Positions 45,001 through 60,000 of a stretch of 64,000 nt of DNA are shown here, in pieces (within the stretch, counting starts at the first letter, position 1; each line of letters opens with the position of its first letter). The DNA lies in contig JBITNC010000002.1 in NCBI GenBank assembly GCA_050084985.1, positions 13,330,001 through 13,394,000 on the forward strand. The letters are read 5' to 3'. Under the pieces are notes generated by a model. It saw only the letters and a list, made by a program, of their open reading frames with translations. It did no database searches and was not told the DNA's origin. Position numbers and translations under genes: made by a program. This stretch comes from Nageia nagi (taxonomy: Eukaryota; Pinophyta).

Positions 45001-48000
45001 TTGTTGTGTTTGATAAATTTTCAAGCAAATCTAAGTCTCCTATTTAGAACTCTTTAGATTTTATTTTCTGGCCATATTCTTTTTTTAACCTATTTTAATA
45101 TCCTCTCGAATGTTCAAGGGCACTATTTATCTTTTCATTTAAGGTTTTTAATTGTTGTAATATTGCTTATATTTCATATTCTTCACTAATGATACCTTTG
45201 AGTGAAACCCTCAATGATGGTATCTTAAGTTTCATTGGAATAAAAACCTCATCTTCATAAGCCAATAAAAAAAGAGTTCTCTAGTTACTATTTTATACTT
45301 ATACTGTAAGCCCAAAAGACATAAGTAAGTTGTTCATGCCAATTTCTACTATTCTTTTTTACTATTTTGCATATATAGTTCTAATTCTTTTTTTTATGCC
45401 TTAGTTTGCTCATTGCCTTATGGATAATATGGTGTTGAATTTTTTTTTTCAATGTGAAATAATTTACAAAAATGTTTCATTTCCTTACTCTTTAAATTTG
45501 GTACATTATCCATAAATATTGTTGAAGGGATACCAAATCTTGTTATAATATTTTTTAAATAAAGTTTATCAACTTACTTGAAACTATGGACTTTAAAGGA
45601 ATAACCTCAACCCATTTTGTATAATATTATATGGCTACTATGATAAACTTATAGCTTTCACTTGAGTTTGGATTTATGATACAAATAATATCTATAGATG
45701 ACATAGAAAATGGTCATGGGGATGCTATTTTTATTAATGTTTGTGAGGGTTTGAGTTCTAAATTTTCATGATTTTGATAATTTACATACCTTTTTACATG
45801 ATGAAAGCAATCTTGTTCCATGGTTGGCTAATAATACCCCATTCTATGCGACCTTTGATAAACCAATCTACCATTGAAATGACCACCACATATACCTTCA
45901 TGGGCTTATTCTAAGGCTATTTGAATTTCCCTATAATGCAATCATCTTAATAAATTTTCCTCAAATGATATTATATAAATATTATTTCCTATGATGAAAT
46001 AATTAGTTGCATATTTCTTGAATATAATTCTCTCATTCTTGTTTTCATTACCCTCCATTCCTTTAGTAATAGTACCATGCTTAAGATATTCATAAATGTC
46101 ATCATACCATGGGATAAGCTAAAATTACATATTAGCAATTGTTGTGGCAAAATAAATGTTCAACATAACTAGCATGTCATGAGGACTTACTTAGCTTTTT
46201 GATTATAAGTATTATCTCTTCATCATCAATCTAAATAGGAGCAACATAAGCGCACTAGCCATAGCATCCACATACTTGTTATTATTTCTTGGTATATTTT
46301 TCAATTGATAATCATGAAAATAGTTAATAAATATAGTAACCAAGTATTTTTAAGTAATAATATTTTCATATTTTATGTTATATACATCATTAACTTGGTT
46401 AAAAATCAATTATGAATCACCAAAAATATGAATAGTCTTAACTTCCATGCTAATGGATTCTTTTAATACCAAAATAAGAGCTTCATATTTAGAAATATTA
46501 TTAGTGCAATCAAAATCCAATATATATGACATAGTATTAATAAAATAACTAAGAGGAATCAATATAATATCTACCCCCACTCAATGCATGCATTTTGAAC
46601 CATCAAAGAATAATGTCCAAGGTGAAGGCACATTTATCTTGAAATTCTTCATTATAGGGAGATGAATCATCACATGGAAAATCAATTATAAAATCTACCA
46701 AAACTTTTCATTTTGTATATTTTTGACTAATAAAAATATGATCAACTTCTTGAAGCAAAATTACCCATTTTGCTACTCTTCCTCATAAATACGATATAGA
46801 TAATAAGTATCTGAATGGATAAAATTTAGTAACAACATAAGTAGTACATCATAGTATATAATTTATCAACTTTTCAATTGAAAAAATAATGGTGTAACAA
46901 TTTTTTAAATAGGAACATACCTTATCTCATAATCTACTAATGCTTTTCTTATGAATACCTCTCATTTCCATTCTCATCTTTTCTAGCAAACATTGTCCGT
47001 AAGACTTGTAAATTAGCTGATAAATACAAACAAAGAGGATATCCATGTTGATAAAGGTACAAAATTAGTGTGTTGCTAAAATATATTTTAATATTATCAA
47101 AATATTGTTTATATTTTTCATCCCATACAAATTTCATTTTTTGTTTTAAGAAAATGAATAAATGGATCACACTTATCACAAAGTTGAGTAATAAACCTTA
47201 TAATTTTATTTACCTTACCTGAAAGGCTTCTTAGTTGCTTCAAGTTTCTTGGAGGTTAAATTTTTATAATTAATTTTACCTTATTTGGATCCACTTTAAT
47301 GTCTCTATTATAAATAATATAACCCAATAGCTTACTAGAAGAAACTTTAAATATACATTTTTGTAGTTTGATTATTAAATTGTACATATCCATCCTTTCA
47401 AAAATCAGTTTTAATTCATGAAGATGATCTTGTATTCTTTTTTATTTTACTAAAATTTCATCTATATAAACCTATATGGTTACATGAATAAGATCATAAA
47501 ACATGGCTATGATATCTCATTGATAAGTTGCACCTCCATTCAAGACCAATAGTCATGAATTTCCAACAAAACATACCCCAAGGAGTGCAGGAGACTATTT
47601 TATGTTGATTACTTTCTTTAATTTTAATTTTGTTATAACCTAAAAATCCATCCATACATAACATATCATATTTTCCAACACTATCAAAAATCATATCATT
47701 ATTAGGAAAAGGAAAATAATCTTTTGTACATGCTTTATTAATATCTCTAAAATTAGTACATTCTTTAAATTCTCCATTAGGTTTCTATGTAGAATTGATA
47801 CTAGACATACTATGGGAATAATCAATAGCTTTAATGAAATTCACTTTGAGATACTTATCAATTTCCTTCTTTACTAACAAGGCTAAGGAGGGATGCATTT
47901 TTATAGGTTTTTATTTAATAAGTTTGGCATATTTCTTGAATACTAAACTATGGGTAATGAAGTTTTCATCTAGACTAGACATATCATTATAAGACCAAGA

Positions 48001-51000
48001 AAATATATATATATTTTTTAATAAGTTGAAATATTTCTTAGATACCTTATTATTTTGAAAACCATTTTATTGATTTTACTACTTTTACATTTTCTTGACT
48101 TTTGTAGTTTTCTAATATGATCTCATCAACATCCTCATTGATCATAGGGAGCTCTTCTTGGAGTTATGGCAGTGATGAAAAATCATTAAATCCTACACCA
48201 TAAAATTATCCATTATTCTTATGATCATGTGCAAATAGCCTTTATCTATTCTATTCCTACTCCTATCCTAACAAAATAAAATAAAGGAAATATAATGGTT
48301 CAAAAATGCCCTCGTGGTGTCATCTTCTTAGAAACCTTCTCTTAAATATGGTTAAGGATGAAACAAATAACCATTGGACCATTTTTTACTAGATTTTGGT
48401 GACTCAGATCTTGCTCCTAGAAACTCTAGAATGGCATCCTCATACTCAAAGATATCAAAGACTACTTTTCTATGAGCATACTCATTAATAAGATAAAAAT
48501 CAACCATACATACCACTTTTATATCATCCTCATTTGATAATTTTGATATATCTACATTAGCAAATGGTTTAGACAAATGTGCAAATAGAAATTCTTATTT
48601 TGATTCAATTTTCAAAAAGAACTCCTTTTATCTTTATGACACATATATTTTCAAGTTTTTTTGTTATACCTTATTCTATTTTTCCCAATCCTTTACCTTG
48701 ATATTGATATTTAGCTACCATATATCCTTTCAAAAAACCTTGAATAAATTTCAAATAATATTATTACATACTTGAATGGTGTAATTTGGTTGAAACATAA
48801 GTTGAATAAGGCTTATAAACTATTGTATATGTATCATCAGGATTATAAAGGACCTTATGGATTTCATTTGAAGTTCATTCTTTATCAAAAGTGGATCATT
48901 AATGGTCCTCTTCATTAGGATCACATTGTTGTATATATGGAATAAACTAAGGTTCTTTGCATTTTATCTTAATATGGATTTGTTTTGTATTGTTTGATTC
49001 AAAAATAGATTTATGATGATCCTCTATAGGCCAACAATGGTCATCTTTTTTAGGATCTATGGGTTTTCCAAAAGACTACATGGAATTGAGAATATTGGTA
49101 TTTGAGGTTTTATATGTACATGGTTCAATTTCTTGAATCTTTCCTTTGTATTCCACCTTTTTCAAAACCACTTTAGGGAAATTAAGTGGATAAAAATTTT
49201 CAAAATAGGAAAAATTATATGTCTTAGCTAATATTACATCTATATCAATCTTGATAATATGTTCTTGTGCTCAAATTTGACACATGTATGAAATGTTGAA
49301 GGAACCACTCCCATGTCGTGAATGCAAGACCTTCCAAGGATGATATTATAGGATAATTTTTTTATGATCACATAAATATGTATTATAACTTTATTTCAAA
49401 TAAATTTTATAGATAATTTGATTATCCTAATACAATTTCTTGGTGTGTTGTCAAACCCCTTTATTCTCATAGTCGATTTTTTCATAGGTGGAAGATTTAT
49501 TTGATCAAGTTGATTAAGGAGATTAATAGAAGTGATATTTAGAGTTGATCCTCCATCAACCAATTATTTTCTTATTGTAGAATCAAAAATCTAATTTTGG
49601 ATATAGAGTACCTCATATTGATCAACTACATCTTTGCTTGGGCAATCTTTGTCATTAAACTTGATCATATTGCAATGAGAAAAGGAACTAAGTAAATATG
49701 AAAATTCAACAACTAAGATATTTGTGTGTACATTTTCATTTTTTTAAGAGTTCATGAAGTGTATTTCCATGTACCTCTAATGTATATATCAATTCATACA
49801 AGCTAATCTTAGCTTGTGTGTTCCTTAATTGATCTTCCAAATTTTAGCTCCTAGGATCTTTGGGAAGCTCTTTTATTTCATATTTAATTGGATATACAAC
49901 TTGATTTGGTGGCCTTAATATTATCATGAATGCACAAATTTCTTCATTAAATATGATATTTGACACTTTTCTTATTAGGCTCTTGTATATAAGGACACTC
50001 ATATGCACCACTCTTGATTAACTCCAGAATTTTGGCTCTCAATCTCCCAAAAGTGTTAATAATATGATCCCTTTCTTGAAGATAATGATAATATCAATCT
50101 GAATCATACCATTAAGACTTGTAATTACATTCACTCTCTTCTCTCTTTGGAAATAACTGAATAAGATTCTTTTGCAAGAGTTCATCAAGAACAACCTTTG
50201 AAGGTTTTGAAAATATAACAAATATAAATTTGGCCAATATTTTCTTACTTATTTTGATTCTTTTTCAACCACATTATTATCCTTTACTTATTTATTTATT
50301 TGAAATAGATTATATCATTTATACTTATCATTCTCATAATTCACTTAACCTATTTTTATAAGAACTTTTTCTTTCTCAATCAATTTGTGAGTCATCTCAA
50401 AAAACCCTAGGTGAGTATAATCTATAGCATGTGCTTGTGATTGCAAAAGAAAAGCTTCTTTAAAAATATGAGTAATTTCCTTTTCTTAAAGCTTATTATG
50501 AACTTGTTTCCATACCTTTTTTGAATCTTTAGATAAACTTGTCAAGCCTTTCCATGGGGCCTTGCTTAATGTCACATAATTTAGTTATTCTCACCTCTTG
50601 CTTCACATTATGCTTATATTTTTGCATAAACTAAATAAAAAGTTCCAAAATGAAGTGATGGCACCCTTTGGTAAGGAATATAATGTGCATTATCCTATAA
50701 TCCATGTGGAAATTTTTTTTTCAATACCCTTTGATCAATTCCAACCTTTGATTCACACTCAAAACAAAATCCTTGAATAAGCTTCCTTAGGTCACCATTT
50801 CTATTGAACTTACAAAATTTTGAAGTCTTGTAATTTTTGGGAAAAGTAGTAATGAATATCATCTAAAAGAGGACTTGTAGATTCATAAAAAATACCTTAT
50901 ATCTCTAAGTTTCTCTTTGAATCTATTTGATTTGGTATTGTATTACTGGAATACTAGCTTTAGGTTTGGCATTACGACTAACTTCACCTTCCTCATGTGT

Positions 51001-54000
51001 TCCATTTTGATGAACTAATGCAACATTCATATGATCCCTAGCACATAAAAATATCAACCTTTATTAGATCAAGTTATTCTAGATCCATCTTAGAAAAGAT
51101 ATTAGTCTGATCTAAAAACCCTAATGAATTTTTGGCACAACTAGTTTGATTCATGTTAAGTTCACCAATTTGAAGGATTGAAAAATTGGAAATCATAGTA
51201 ATTAACAATACCTAAACCTACCTACACTAAAATGTATAAAAATAAATAATAATGGAAATAAAATATATTCAATATAGAATAAGCTAATACCTATCAAGAA
51301 TGACATTTGAATACTTACCTGTTATACCTACCTATTGCAGATGAAAGAAAGCAATACATGCATGAAGGATGACCAAAAAAAGATATTATAAAAATCAAAG
51401 CTTGTTGATCCTTGAAAAATGTACCACCATCAATCCTCTTAATGCAAGATAGAACATTATCAATCCTCAACAGGTCATATTCAAATCTCTTTTGGATGAA
51501 CTAAGTATTGTGAGCAAGGTTGATGCTTCATTTTCCTATCAAGATGTTAAAAATGTATGCAATAATAATATAATAGCTTGAATAGGATAGTCAAAGTATC
51601 CAAATTCTAATCTCGATAAGGTGGTGTTGAGAATCACCAAAAGAGTATATGCCACTATCAAGCTCAAAATATGTTATCCAAATCTATCTTGATAGTGGAC
51701 TTATGTGGATCTTGGTTATATAGGGAACTTCATGATGTAACCCACTCCTTAGATTGGCTCTCATACCTTAGGACTTGTGTTACCTCCAAACAAGACACAT
51801 ACTAGTCCACTATTACAGATTACGATGATTATAATATTTTATAATAATGAAATAATTTGATAATTATAATTTAATAAATTTACATAATTACATAAATTAA
51901 ATTTATGTAACTACACTTGGTCAACATGGAACCTATCATCTATTTAAAGGGAAGAATATTGATCATGTCTAGACCTATATAGATTCATTGATACACTTAG
52001 AGCTATATTTCATAATTACTTTTGATTCCACCTATCAAGTATACATTTGTACCTTACTAAGATTATTGCATTTCTTATTCATAATATTTGTAGTTAGATT
52101 TGATAACCTTGGTAAGAAACCTTGATGATAAATGAAAATTAAAAAGATTTAAGAAATAAAAGTTTGATTTTAGTGCACCACCATATGTAGATACACTCTA
52201 ATACTTTGTCACACCATATGTAGTAATGATGGAGGTTTAGATTCAAAGAGTGAGTTTTCTTTACTCTGTCAAGGCCAGGTCTATATTATGATTGACATAG
52301 AATATGTAAATAATAGGTTTGTATTAATTTGAATTTAGATTTTATAGGTGAAAAATATAGAGAAGATAGGTCTAATCACATTACAAATCATTTTAATTTA
52401 AGTACTTTAAATGGTATTTTTTTTATTAATAGGGTTAATTATGCATTAATAAAAAAATGAAGTTTTAAGGATCTCTAAAACCTTTGCAAAAAAGGATATG
52501 AGCTTGAAAGTTACCTAATAAGTCTATCTTACTTCATTCCTTTATTTGGTATGCATATTGAGCATCAAAAGTAGTATATCAGCTTTATTAGATCATGTTA
52601 GGTTGTATTTTTTAGGATTAATACTAATTCTAGAGGTATATGTGCTTGGAGATAGAATGAAGACTAAAATATGGAGTTGTTTGGAATTTAATTTTAGGCC
52701 ACTAGCGATGTGTAAATTACTAATTTTAGGTTGTTAACAATGTGCACCTTGATGAGTCAGTAGGGGAAGTTGAAGGGACATCAATGTGTTAGGAAGATGA
52801 GATGAATCAATGCCTATAGATAACATTTCCAAGGCATTTCTAAGCTTATTTAAGGAGTATACTACTCTCTTATTGAGGAGGATAACTTTGGAGAGTTTAG
52901 GGTTTTGGGATTGTAGGATTTGAAGGAATACTAAGAGTCATTCTAGAGTTCTAATATTATTTCTTATTATTGTAGGAGATTGTATTGCCATTATGTTAAT
53001 AGTATTTCTCTATACATATAATATTGTAATGTCCATAGATAATGAGAAGAAAAGGCTCCAATTCCATGTTGGATTAGCCCAATTGGGTGAACCAAGGTAA
53101 ATCATTATGTTGATCTTATTGTATGATTTTGAAATTACTAATTGTAGTTTTTACATTATGTAGTTTCGAATCTATATGTAATTGTATGATCTCATAATGG
53201 AGAATGTATTTTTATTTGAATATGTAAGTGATTTGAGTATGCTATAAGCATACAATGATTACAAATCACATGGTATCAGAGCTTGTGTGCACAAAATTTG
53301 GGCCAAAATTTTAGGGATTTTAGGCTACTAGCAATGTGCTTTTTGATGTTTAGGAGGAGAGATCTCAAAACTAGAGTTGATTCCAAAGGATCCTAAGATT
53401 GGTCAAAGGAGCAGAGCAACTGAAATGGATAATGTGAAGGAGAAACAATCTACTATTCATACCATGATAGATGCTAATTTTGAAAGGAGGTTTTTAGAAA
53501 TGGAGAATCATTTAACTCGTTTGGCTAAGTTGTTGGCTATTGGAGCAAATGCAAATGTTAATTAGAGAATCATGATGTAGTTGGGAAACTTGATTCATCA
53601 TCTTCATCAAATTGAGTTCCATTCAAGGGGAGGAAAAAGTGGACATTCCTACTTTTGGAGGAGAGGTTGATGCAGAAAGGTAAACAATTGGTTGAAACAA
53701 TTGGAGGTTTATTTCCAAATTCATGGTGTTATAAATGATGTTGATAAAATCTTTTTTTCTGGATTAAATATGAGTGGAAATGCTTTAGTTTGGTGGGAAA
53801 GCCATGTAGAAACTCTTAATCATGAACACTTATCAAGAATATCTTCTTGGAATGAATTTAAGGAGTTCTTAAGAGATTAATTCTATCCATTAGAAAATCA
53901 TAATAAATAATTGATGAAATGGCAATTTTTTAGAAAATAAAGAGGACAAAATGTTCAAGAATACACTACAAAATTTAGGAAACAAGCTACTTTGCTTGGA

Positions 54001-57000
54001 ATTTCACTAAAATATCCTCAAACTTTAATGAAGTACATTGGAGGTTTACATAATTATTTGCAAAAGACTATCATGTTGTTTAATCTTACTAATCTTGATC
54101 AAGTGTGGGTACAAACGCAAAACTTAGAGGAGGATGGTAAAGGAAGGAGACAATATGTTGAATCCAATAAGGCTTCTAATTCAAAGGGAGGATAAGATAA
54201 AGGTACATCTCAAGATAAAGGCAAAGGTAAGCAAGAAACAAAGACCACTAATATTTCAAAGAAAGAAAGTGATAGTAGGCATTGTAGTCATTATGATAAA
54301 GATGGCCATGTTGATGATAAATGTTGGAAATTACATCCAAAATTACATCCATATAAGCATAAGAATAAGGAGAAAACTAATGCTATGGTTATTAGATGTG
54401 ATGATATTGAGAGAAGTTCAGATGTTGATGAGAAAGTAAATTGTTCAACCATTTAAAAGGTTGAAGAATCTCAAGACATTGAAGAATAAAGGATTCAATT
54501 ATTCCACCTCAACATCCAAACCAAGAAAACCAAAGTAGATTTCATTGTTGATCTGAGTTCTCAAGAAAATTTGATTTTAGAGACTGTGGTAATTAATTTG
54601 GGATTGAAAACTTTCAACCATACAAATCCATATCCTTTGTGTTGGGTGCATCGCAATGCTAGTTTACAAGTCACTAAGCAATGTAAGTTGAAATTTGCTA
54701 TTTATGCAAAGTACATTGATGAAGTTATGGTTGATGTTGTTCCTTTAGACATTTGTGGTGTTATTTTTAGTAACCCTTACATGTGGGATAGAGATGGTAT
54801 CTACTATAAAAGATTAAACAAATTACAATTGGTGAAAGATATTTCTAGCTAGTGCATATAAAAGTAAAAAAAAGCTACCTTTGGTTACTTTGGGTTAGAT
54901 AAAACATCTTGTGAAAGCTTATAAAAAGTTTATTTTGATCATGTTAAAAATAGGAGCCTTAGGTGAGGTGAATCTCATGCTGTCAATGGTGTGTAATACT
55001 AATTTTAGGCCATTAGCGATGTGCAGTCGAGAGGAATAGATGCAAGATTTGGTTCAAGAGTTTACTAAATTATTTGTAGAGCCATAGGGATTACCTCCTA
55101 TATGATATATACAATATGATATTCAGTTGTTACTTTATGCTTCATTTCCCAACATATCTTTGTATTGATAATCAATTTTGGAGCAAGGAGAGATAAAAAG
55201 GTAGATTTAGGAGTTGGTTGATCAAGAAGTGATCATACCAAGCACATATCCATGTGGATAACCTATTGTTTTGGTTCCTAATAAGGATCAAAATTTGAAA
55301 ATGTGCATTGAATATAGAGCACTTAACAAAATCACCATAAAAAATTGCTATCCTTTACCTTAGATAGATGATCTTTTGGATCAGTTGCAAGGGGAAAGAT
55401 TCTTCAAAAAATTGGACTTAAGGAGTGGATATCACCAAATTCGAATCAAGTATGAGGACATTTTGAAGATTGATTTCAAGACAAGACAATGCCTATTTAA
55501 GTGGCTTGTTTTTCCATTTGGTTTGTGAAATGCACCAGACACTTTTATGAGGGTAATGAATGATGTACTTCATCTATTTATTGATTCATTTGTTGTTGTA
55601 TACTTGGATGATATTCTTATGTATAGTTCTACTTAGGAATAACATGTTGTACATATTATACAAGTGTTTCAAGCTTTGCATAGGTATAATTTGTTGTTGA
55701 AACATTCAAAATGTGAGTTTGGAAAAGAGTCTTTGATGTATTTGGACCATATTATTGGTCATGGACAACTTAAAATAGATCCTAGTAAAGTAAGTGCTAT
55801 AGTAGATTGGACAAGGCAATCTAATGTAACTAAAGTGAGGAGTTTCTTAGGTGTTGTAAAATATTTGAGAAAGTTTATTGTTGATTTTTCTCATATTACT
55901 TCACCTTTACATGATGTAATTGGCAAGAGGCAAGTTTTTCAATGGAGGAAACAACAACAAACATCTTTTGACACTTTGAAGCAAAAGATTATTAGTGCAC
56001 TTATATTAGCACTTCCTCATTTGTATAAGCCATTTAATATGGAGATTGATGCAAGCGATTATGCCATGGGAGCTATTTTGTTACAATAAGGTAAATCAAT
56101 TTGCTATCATTCTAAAAAATTTAGTGGGGCTATTTTGAATTATCTTACTTATGATAAGGAAATGTATGCATTGGTTTAAACTATTTAAAAGTGGAAATAT
56201 TACTTAATGGGAAAGGAAAAAATCATTCATATTGATCATCAACCATTAAATTATTTATAAACTCAAGAAAAATAACAACAAACTAGACATTATAGATGGA
56301 TGAATTTTCTACACCAATTTCATATAGTGATCAAGTATAAGAAAGGAACACATAATAAGGTTGTTGACATGATTTTTAGACCACATGTAACTATAGATTC
56401 CATGCCATCAGTAGTATGTTGTATTAAATTTGGACTATTAGTTGCATACAAATAGGGTCCACTAAGTTCCCTCTTAGTACTTAAATTTCTTCCTTTTCTG
56501 TCTAAGTCATTTTTAGAGACATATGTGCAAGATCCAGAACTTGGAGAAGTGTATGAGCAATTATCTTCATATAGGTCCAAGTATGAGGGTTTGGATGAAT
56601 TTCATTTGCAAAATAGACTTCTTTATCATTTTAATGCATTATGTGTACCTATAGGTGAAAGGATTGGACTGATTAGAGAAGCACATACTTCAAAGATTGC
56701 AAGACATTTTAGGGTTGGAAAGACGTTGCATAATTTGCAAAGGTATGTATATTGGCCAAAGATACAAGATCAAGTTGCCATGTACATAAGGGGATGTTCT
56801 TTGTGTTGAATAAGTAAGCCAAGTAACATGAAATTGGGTTTGTATTATCCACTTCTAGTAGCTTCATGTCCATGGGAGTGTATCTCAATGGATTTTTTTG
56901 GGAGGATTGCCAATGAATAAGAATAATCATGACTATTTATTTGTTGTTGTGGATAGATTTAGCAAGATGTGTGTTTTCATTCCATGTAAGAAGACTATAA

Positions 57001-60000
57001 CAAGACAAAATGCTGCAAATTTATTCTTTTCTCATGTTTGGGTTCATTTTGGATTACCTAACTCCATTGTTTCAGATAGAGATAATAGATTTTTGGGCAA
57101 GTTTTGAACATAGTTGTGGGAAAATATGGATACAAGGTTGAAGAGGAGTACTACCTTTCATCCTCAAATAGATGGAAAAACCAAGGTCATGAATAAGATG
57201 GTGGTTCAACTCTTGAGGGGTTATTATGGCAAACATCCTAAGTCTTGGGATGAACATATTGAATATATCCAACATTCATACAATAGGGAAATTCATTCTT
57301 CCATTAATAAGAGTCATTTTAAGACTTATTTTGGTTATTTACCACCTTCACCTTTTGATTATGTATCTAGGAAGCAAAAGGATGAAGAAGATTCATTGGA
57401 GAAAGAAAAAAAGCAAGCCAAAAAATTTGTTGAAAAGATTAGGTAAATTCATTTGAAATTCTAAGAGTAACTTAAGACAAGCCAAGCCAAGTACAAGATG
57501 AGACATGAAAAGCATAGATTTGACCATAAGTTTCATGTGGGAGACCATGTTTGGTTGCATATTAGTAAGGAGAGGTTGTAAGGACCAACCAAGAAGTTGA
57601 AATCTATAAAGTATGGACCATTTAAGATTATGGAGCACATAAGTGAGAATGCTTTTAGATTGGATATTCCAACATATATGAACATTTATTCAGTTGTCAA
57701 TGTTGAGCATTTGAAATTATATGAGCCATATATGTTGACTGAAGATGAAGCGAGTTCATATCAGATTTCTCCATCTCTTGATGATTTAGCTCCTAATACT
57801 ATGGATGAACTCAAGGAGGATTCCATATTACAAAATAAGGTTCATGCTACAAGAAGAGGTGAGACAAAGTTATGGTTGGTTGGATTGAAATGAAAGAAGC
57901 ATAATAAAGCCAAGCGAATGGATATGTCTAGAGTTTGGGAGCTATATCCTCATTTATGCATTTATGGGACCAAATGCTTCTTCATTGGGGAGGTGTGATC
58001 TGAATTCAATCATGTCAAGTTATCTTTTTAGGAGAAATACTTATTCTAGAGGTATGTGTTCTTGGAGATATAGAAAATACTAGAATTTGGAGTTGTTTGA
58101 CATTTAGTTTTAGGCCACCAATGATATGAAAATTACTGATTTTAGGCCATTAATAATGTGCATCTTGATGAGTCAGTAGGAGAAGTTGAAGGGACATCAA
58201 CATGTTGGGTAGATAAGATGATTTAATGCCTATATTCAATGTTTCCAAGGTATTTATAGGCTTATTTAAGTGGCATGCGACTCTCTTGTTGAGGAGGAGA
58301 ACTTTGGAGACTTTAAGGTTTTGGGATTATAGGATTTGAAGGAAGACCAAGAGTCATTCTAGAGTTTTGTAGTTCTAAGATTATTTCTCTTGCTCTAGAA
58401 GATTATTGTAATTGTAGGAGATTGTATTGCCATTGTGTTGATGGTATTTTTCTATACATGTAATATTGTAATGTCCATATACAATGAAAAGAGAAGGTTC
58501 TAATTCCATGCTAGATTAGCCAACATTAGGTGAACTAGGGTAAATCATTGTGTTGATGTTGTTATATGATTTTGAGATTGCTAATTGTAGTTTTTACATT
58601 GTGTAGTTTTGATCTTAGCTCGATAGGAGAATAACCCAATATTGTAGATTATCTACCCATTAAGACTTATAATATGTATGCATGCATAGAAGATATGTTG
58701 CAACTTCTCGGGATCATAACTTTTGATCAAGATGTCAATTTGAGCCTATTATTTTTTCAATTCATGCAACATTAAGAGAGGAACATTACGAATAATATGC
58801 TTATGATTGTTGATCTTATTTTGATAGGTTTCAAGGCTTAAATTAATTATCGAGTGGATTGAAATAAGATCTAAATATAGCTTTTAATTTCTATTGAATT
58901 TACATCACTAGAATTGTTGAATACATCATTCATTAGGTGCTCAAAATGTTGATATTAGAAAATCTAAGTATTTATTGGTAGCTACATAAACGAGAGGTTC
59001 AAATTTGCCTCGTGATGAAAGACCTCAAACTGGGAGACTACTTACTTTATGATACTCATAAGGTGAACACATGCATTAAAAATACAATTACACTTTGAAC
59101 TACCACTTTAGATTTGAAGAGGGAATATTTGCATGGAGGGATATGGAGGAGTTGGATTTAATCAAACCATGCATGTTGCATGAAAGGGGCACTTTAGTAT
59201 CCTAGATATTTTATTAGGATAGAGTCAAAGTTTTCATTTAAAGGTTATCTCTTATTGTAAATAATGTATAGTCAATTTTTGTAGTAAGAGTAGATTTACT
59301 AGTTAGTTTATTTTATAATTTTCATTATAAATAAGAGACCTTGCATCTCATTGTAAAGAGGAGGGTGTTAATAGGAGAGAATTTCACATCTATATTTTGA
59401 TCAACTCTAATCAAGATTTATTTACAATCGAACCTCATGAGTTACAACTTACAATAGCTACCTTCAATCGAAGAGACATGTACTTGAAGTGACCATGCAT
59501 GCTTTTAAATAAGGATTGATTATAGAATGGAGAAGTGGGTGAGAGCTTAGAGAGAGATCTAATATTCATCATTTTAATTGATTGTATCGATTATTATCTT
59601 AATAAAACATTTTATCCCTTTATTTATGACTCAATTATTTTCTCTTTTATTTTTGTTGTTCCTTTCCATTATGTCCATCGATTCTCAATCGTAGATAAGA
59701 ACCCATTTGATTGATTTGATCGATCCATAAAGGGATTACTTGATTTATACCATTTAATAATAGAAGATCAATTATTTTTCTTCAAACTAAATTTAGTTAT
59801 GTTTTCCCTTTTATCTTTTTACTTGTATTCCTTGATGGTTAAATGATTGAATTTGATAGATTCTTTTCATATCTTGAACAATGGTGGTTAAGGTGTTAGT
59901 GGTTGTTATGCTTTGCACTCTTGCTACAAATAAATGCTCTTGTATGAATTTGTGATTGTGAGTTGGTTTTCCTTCCCATGATTTTGATTTGATCCATCGA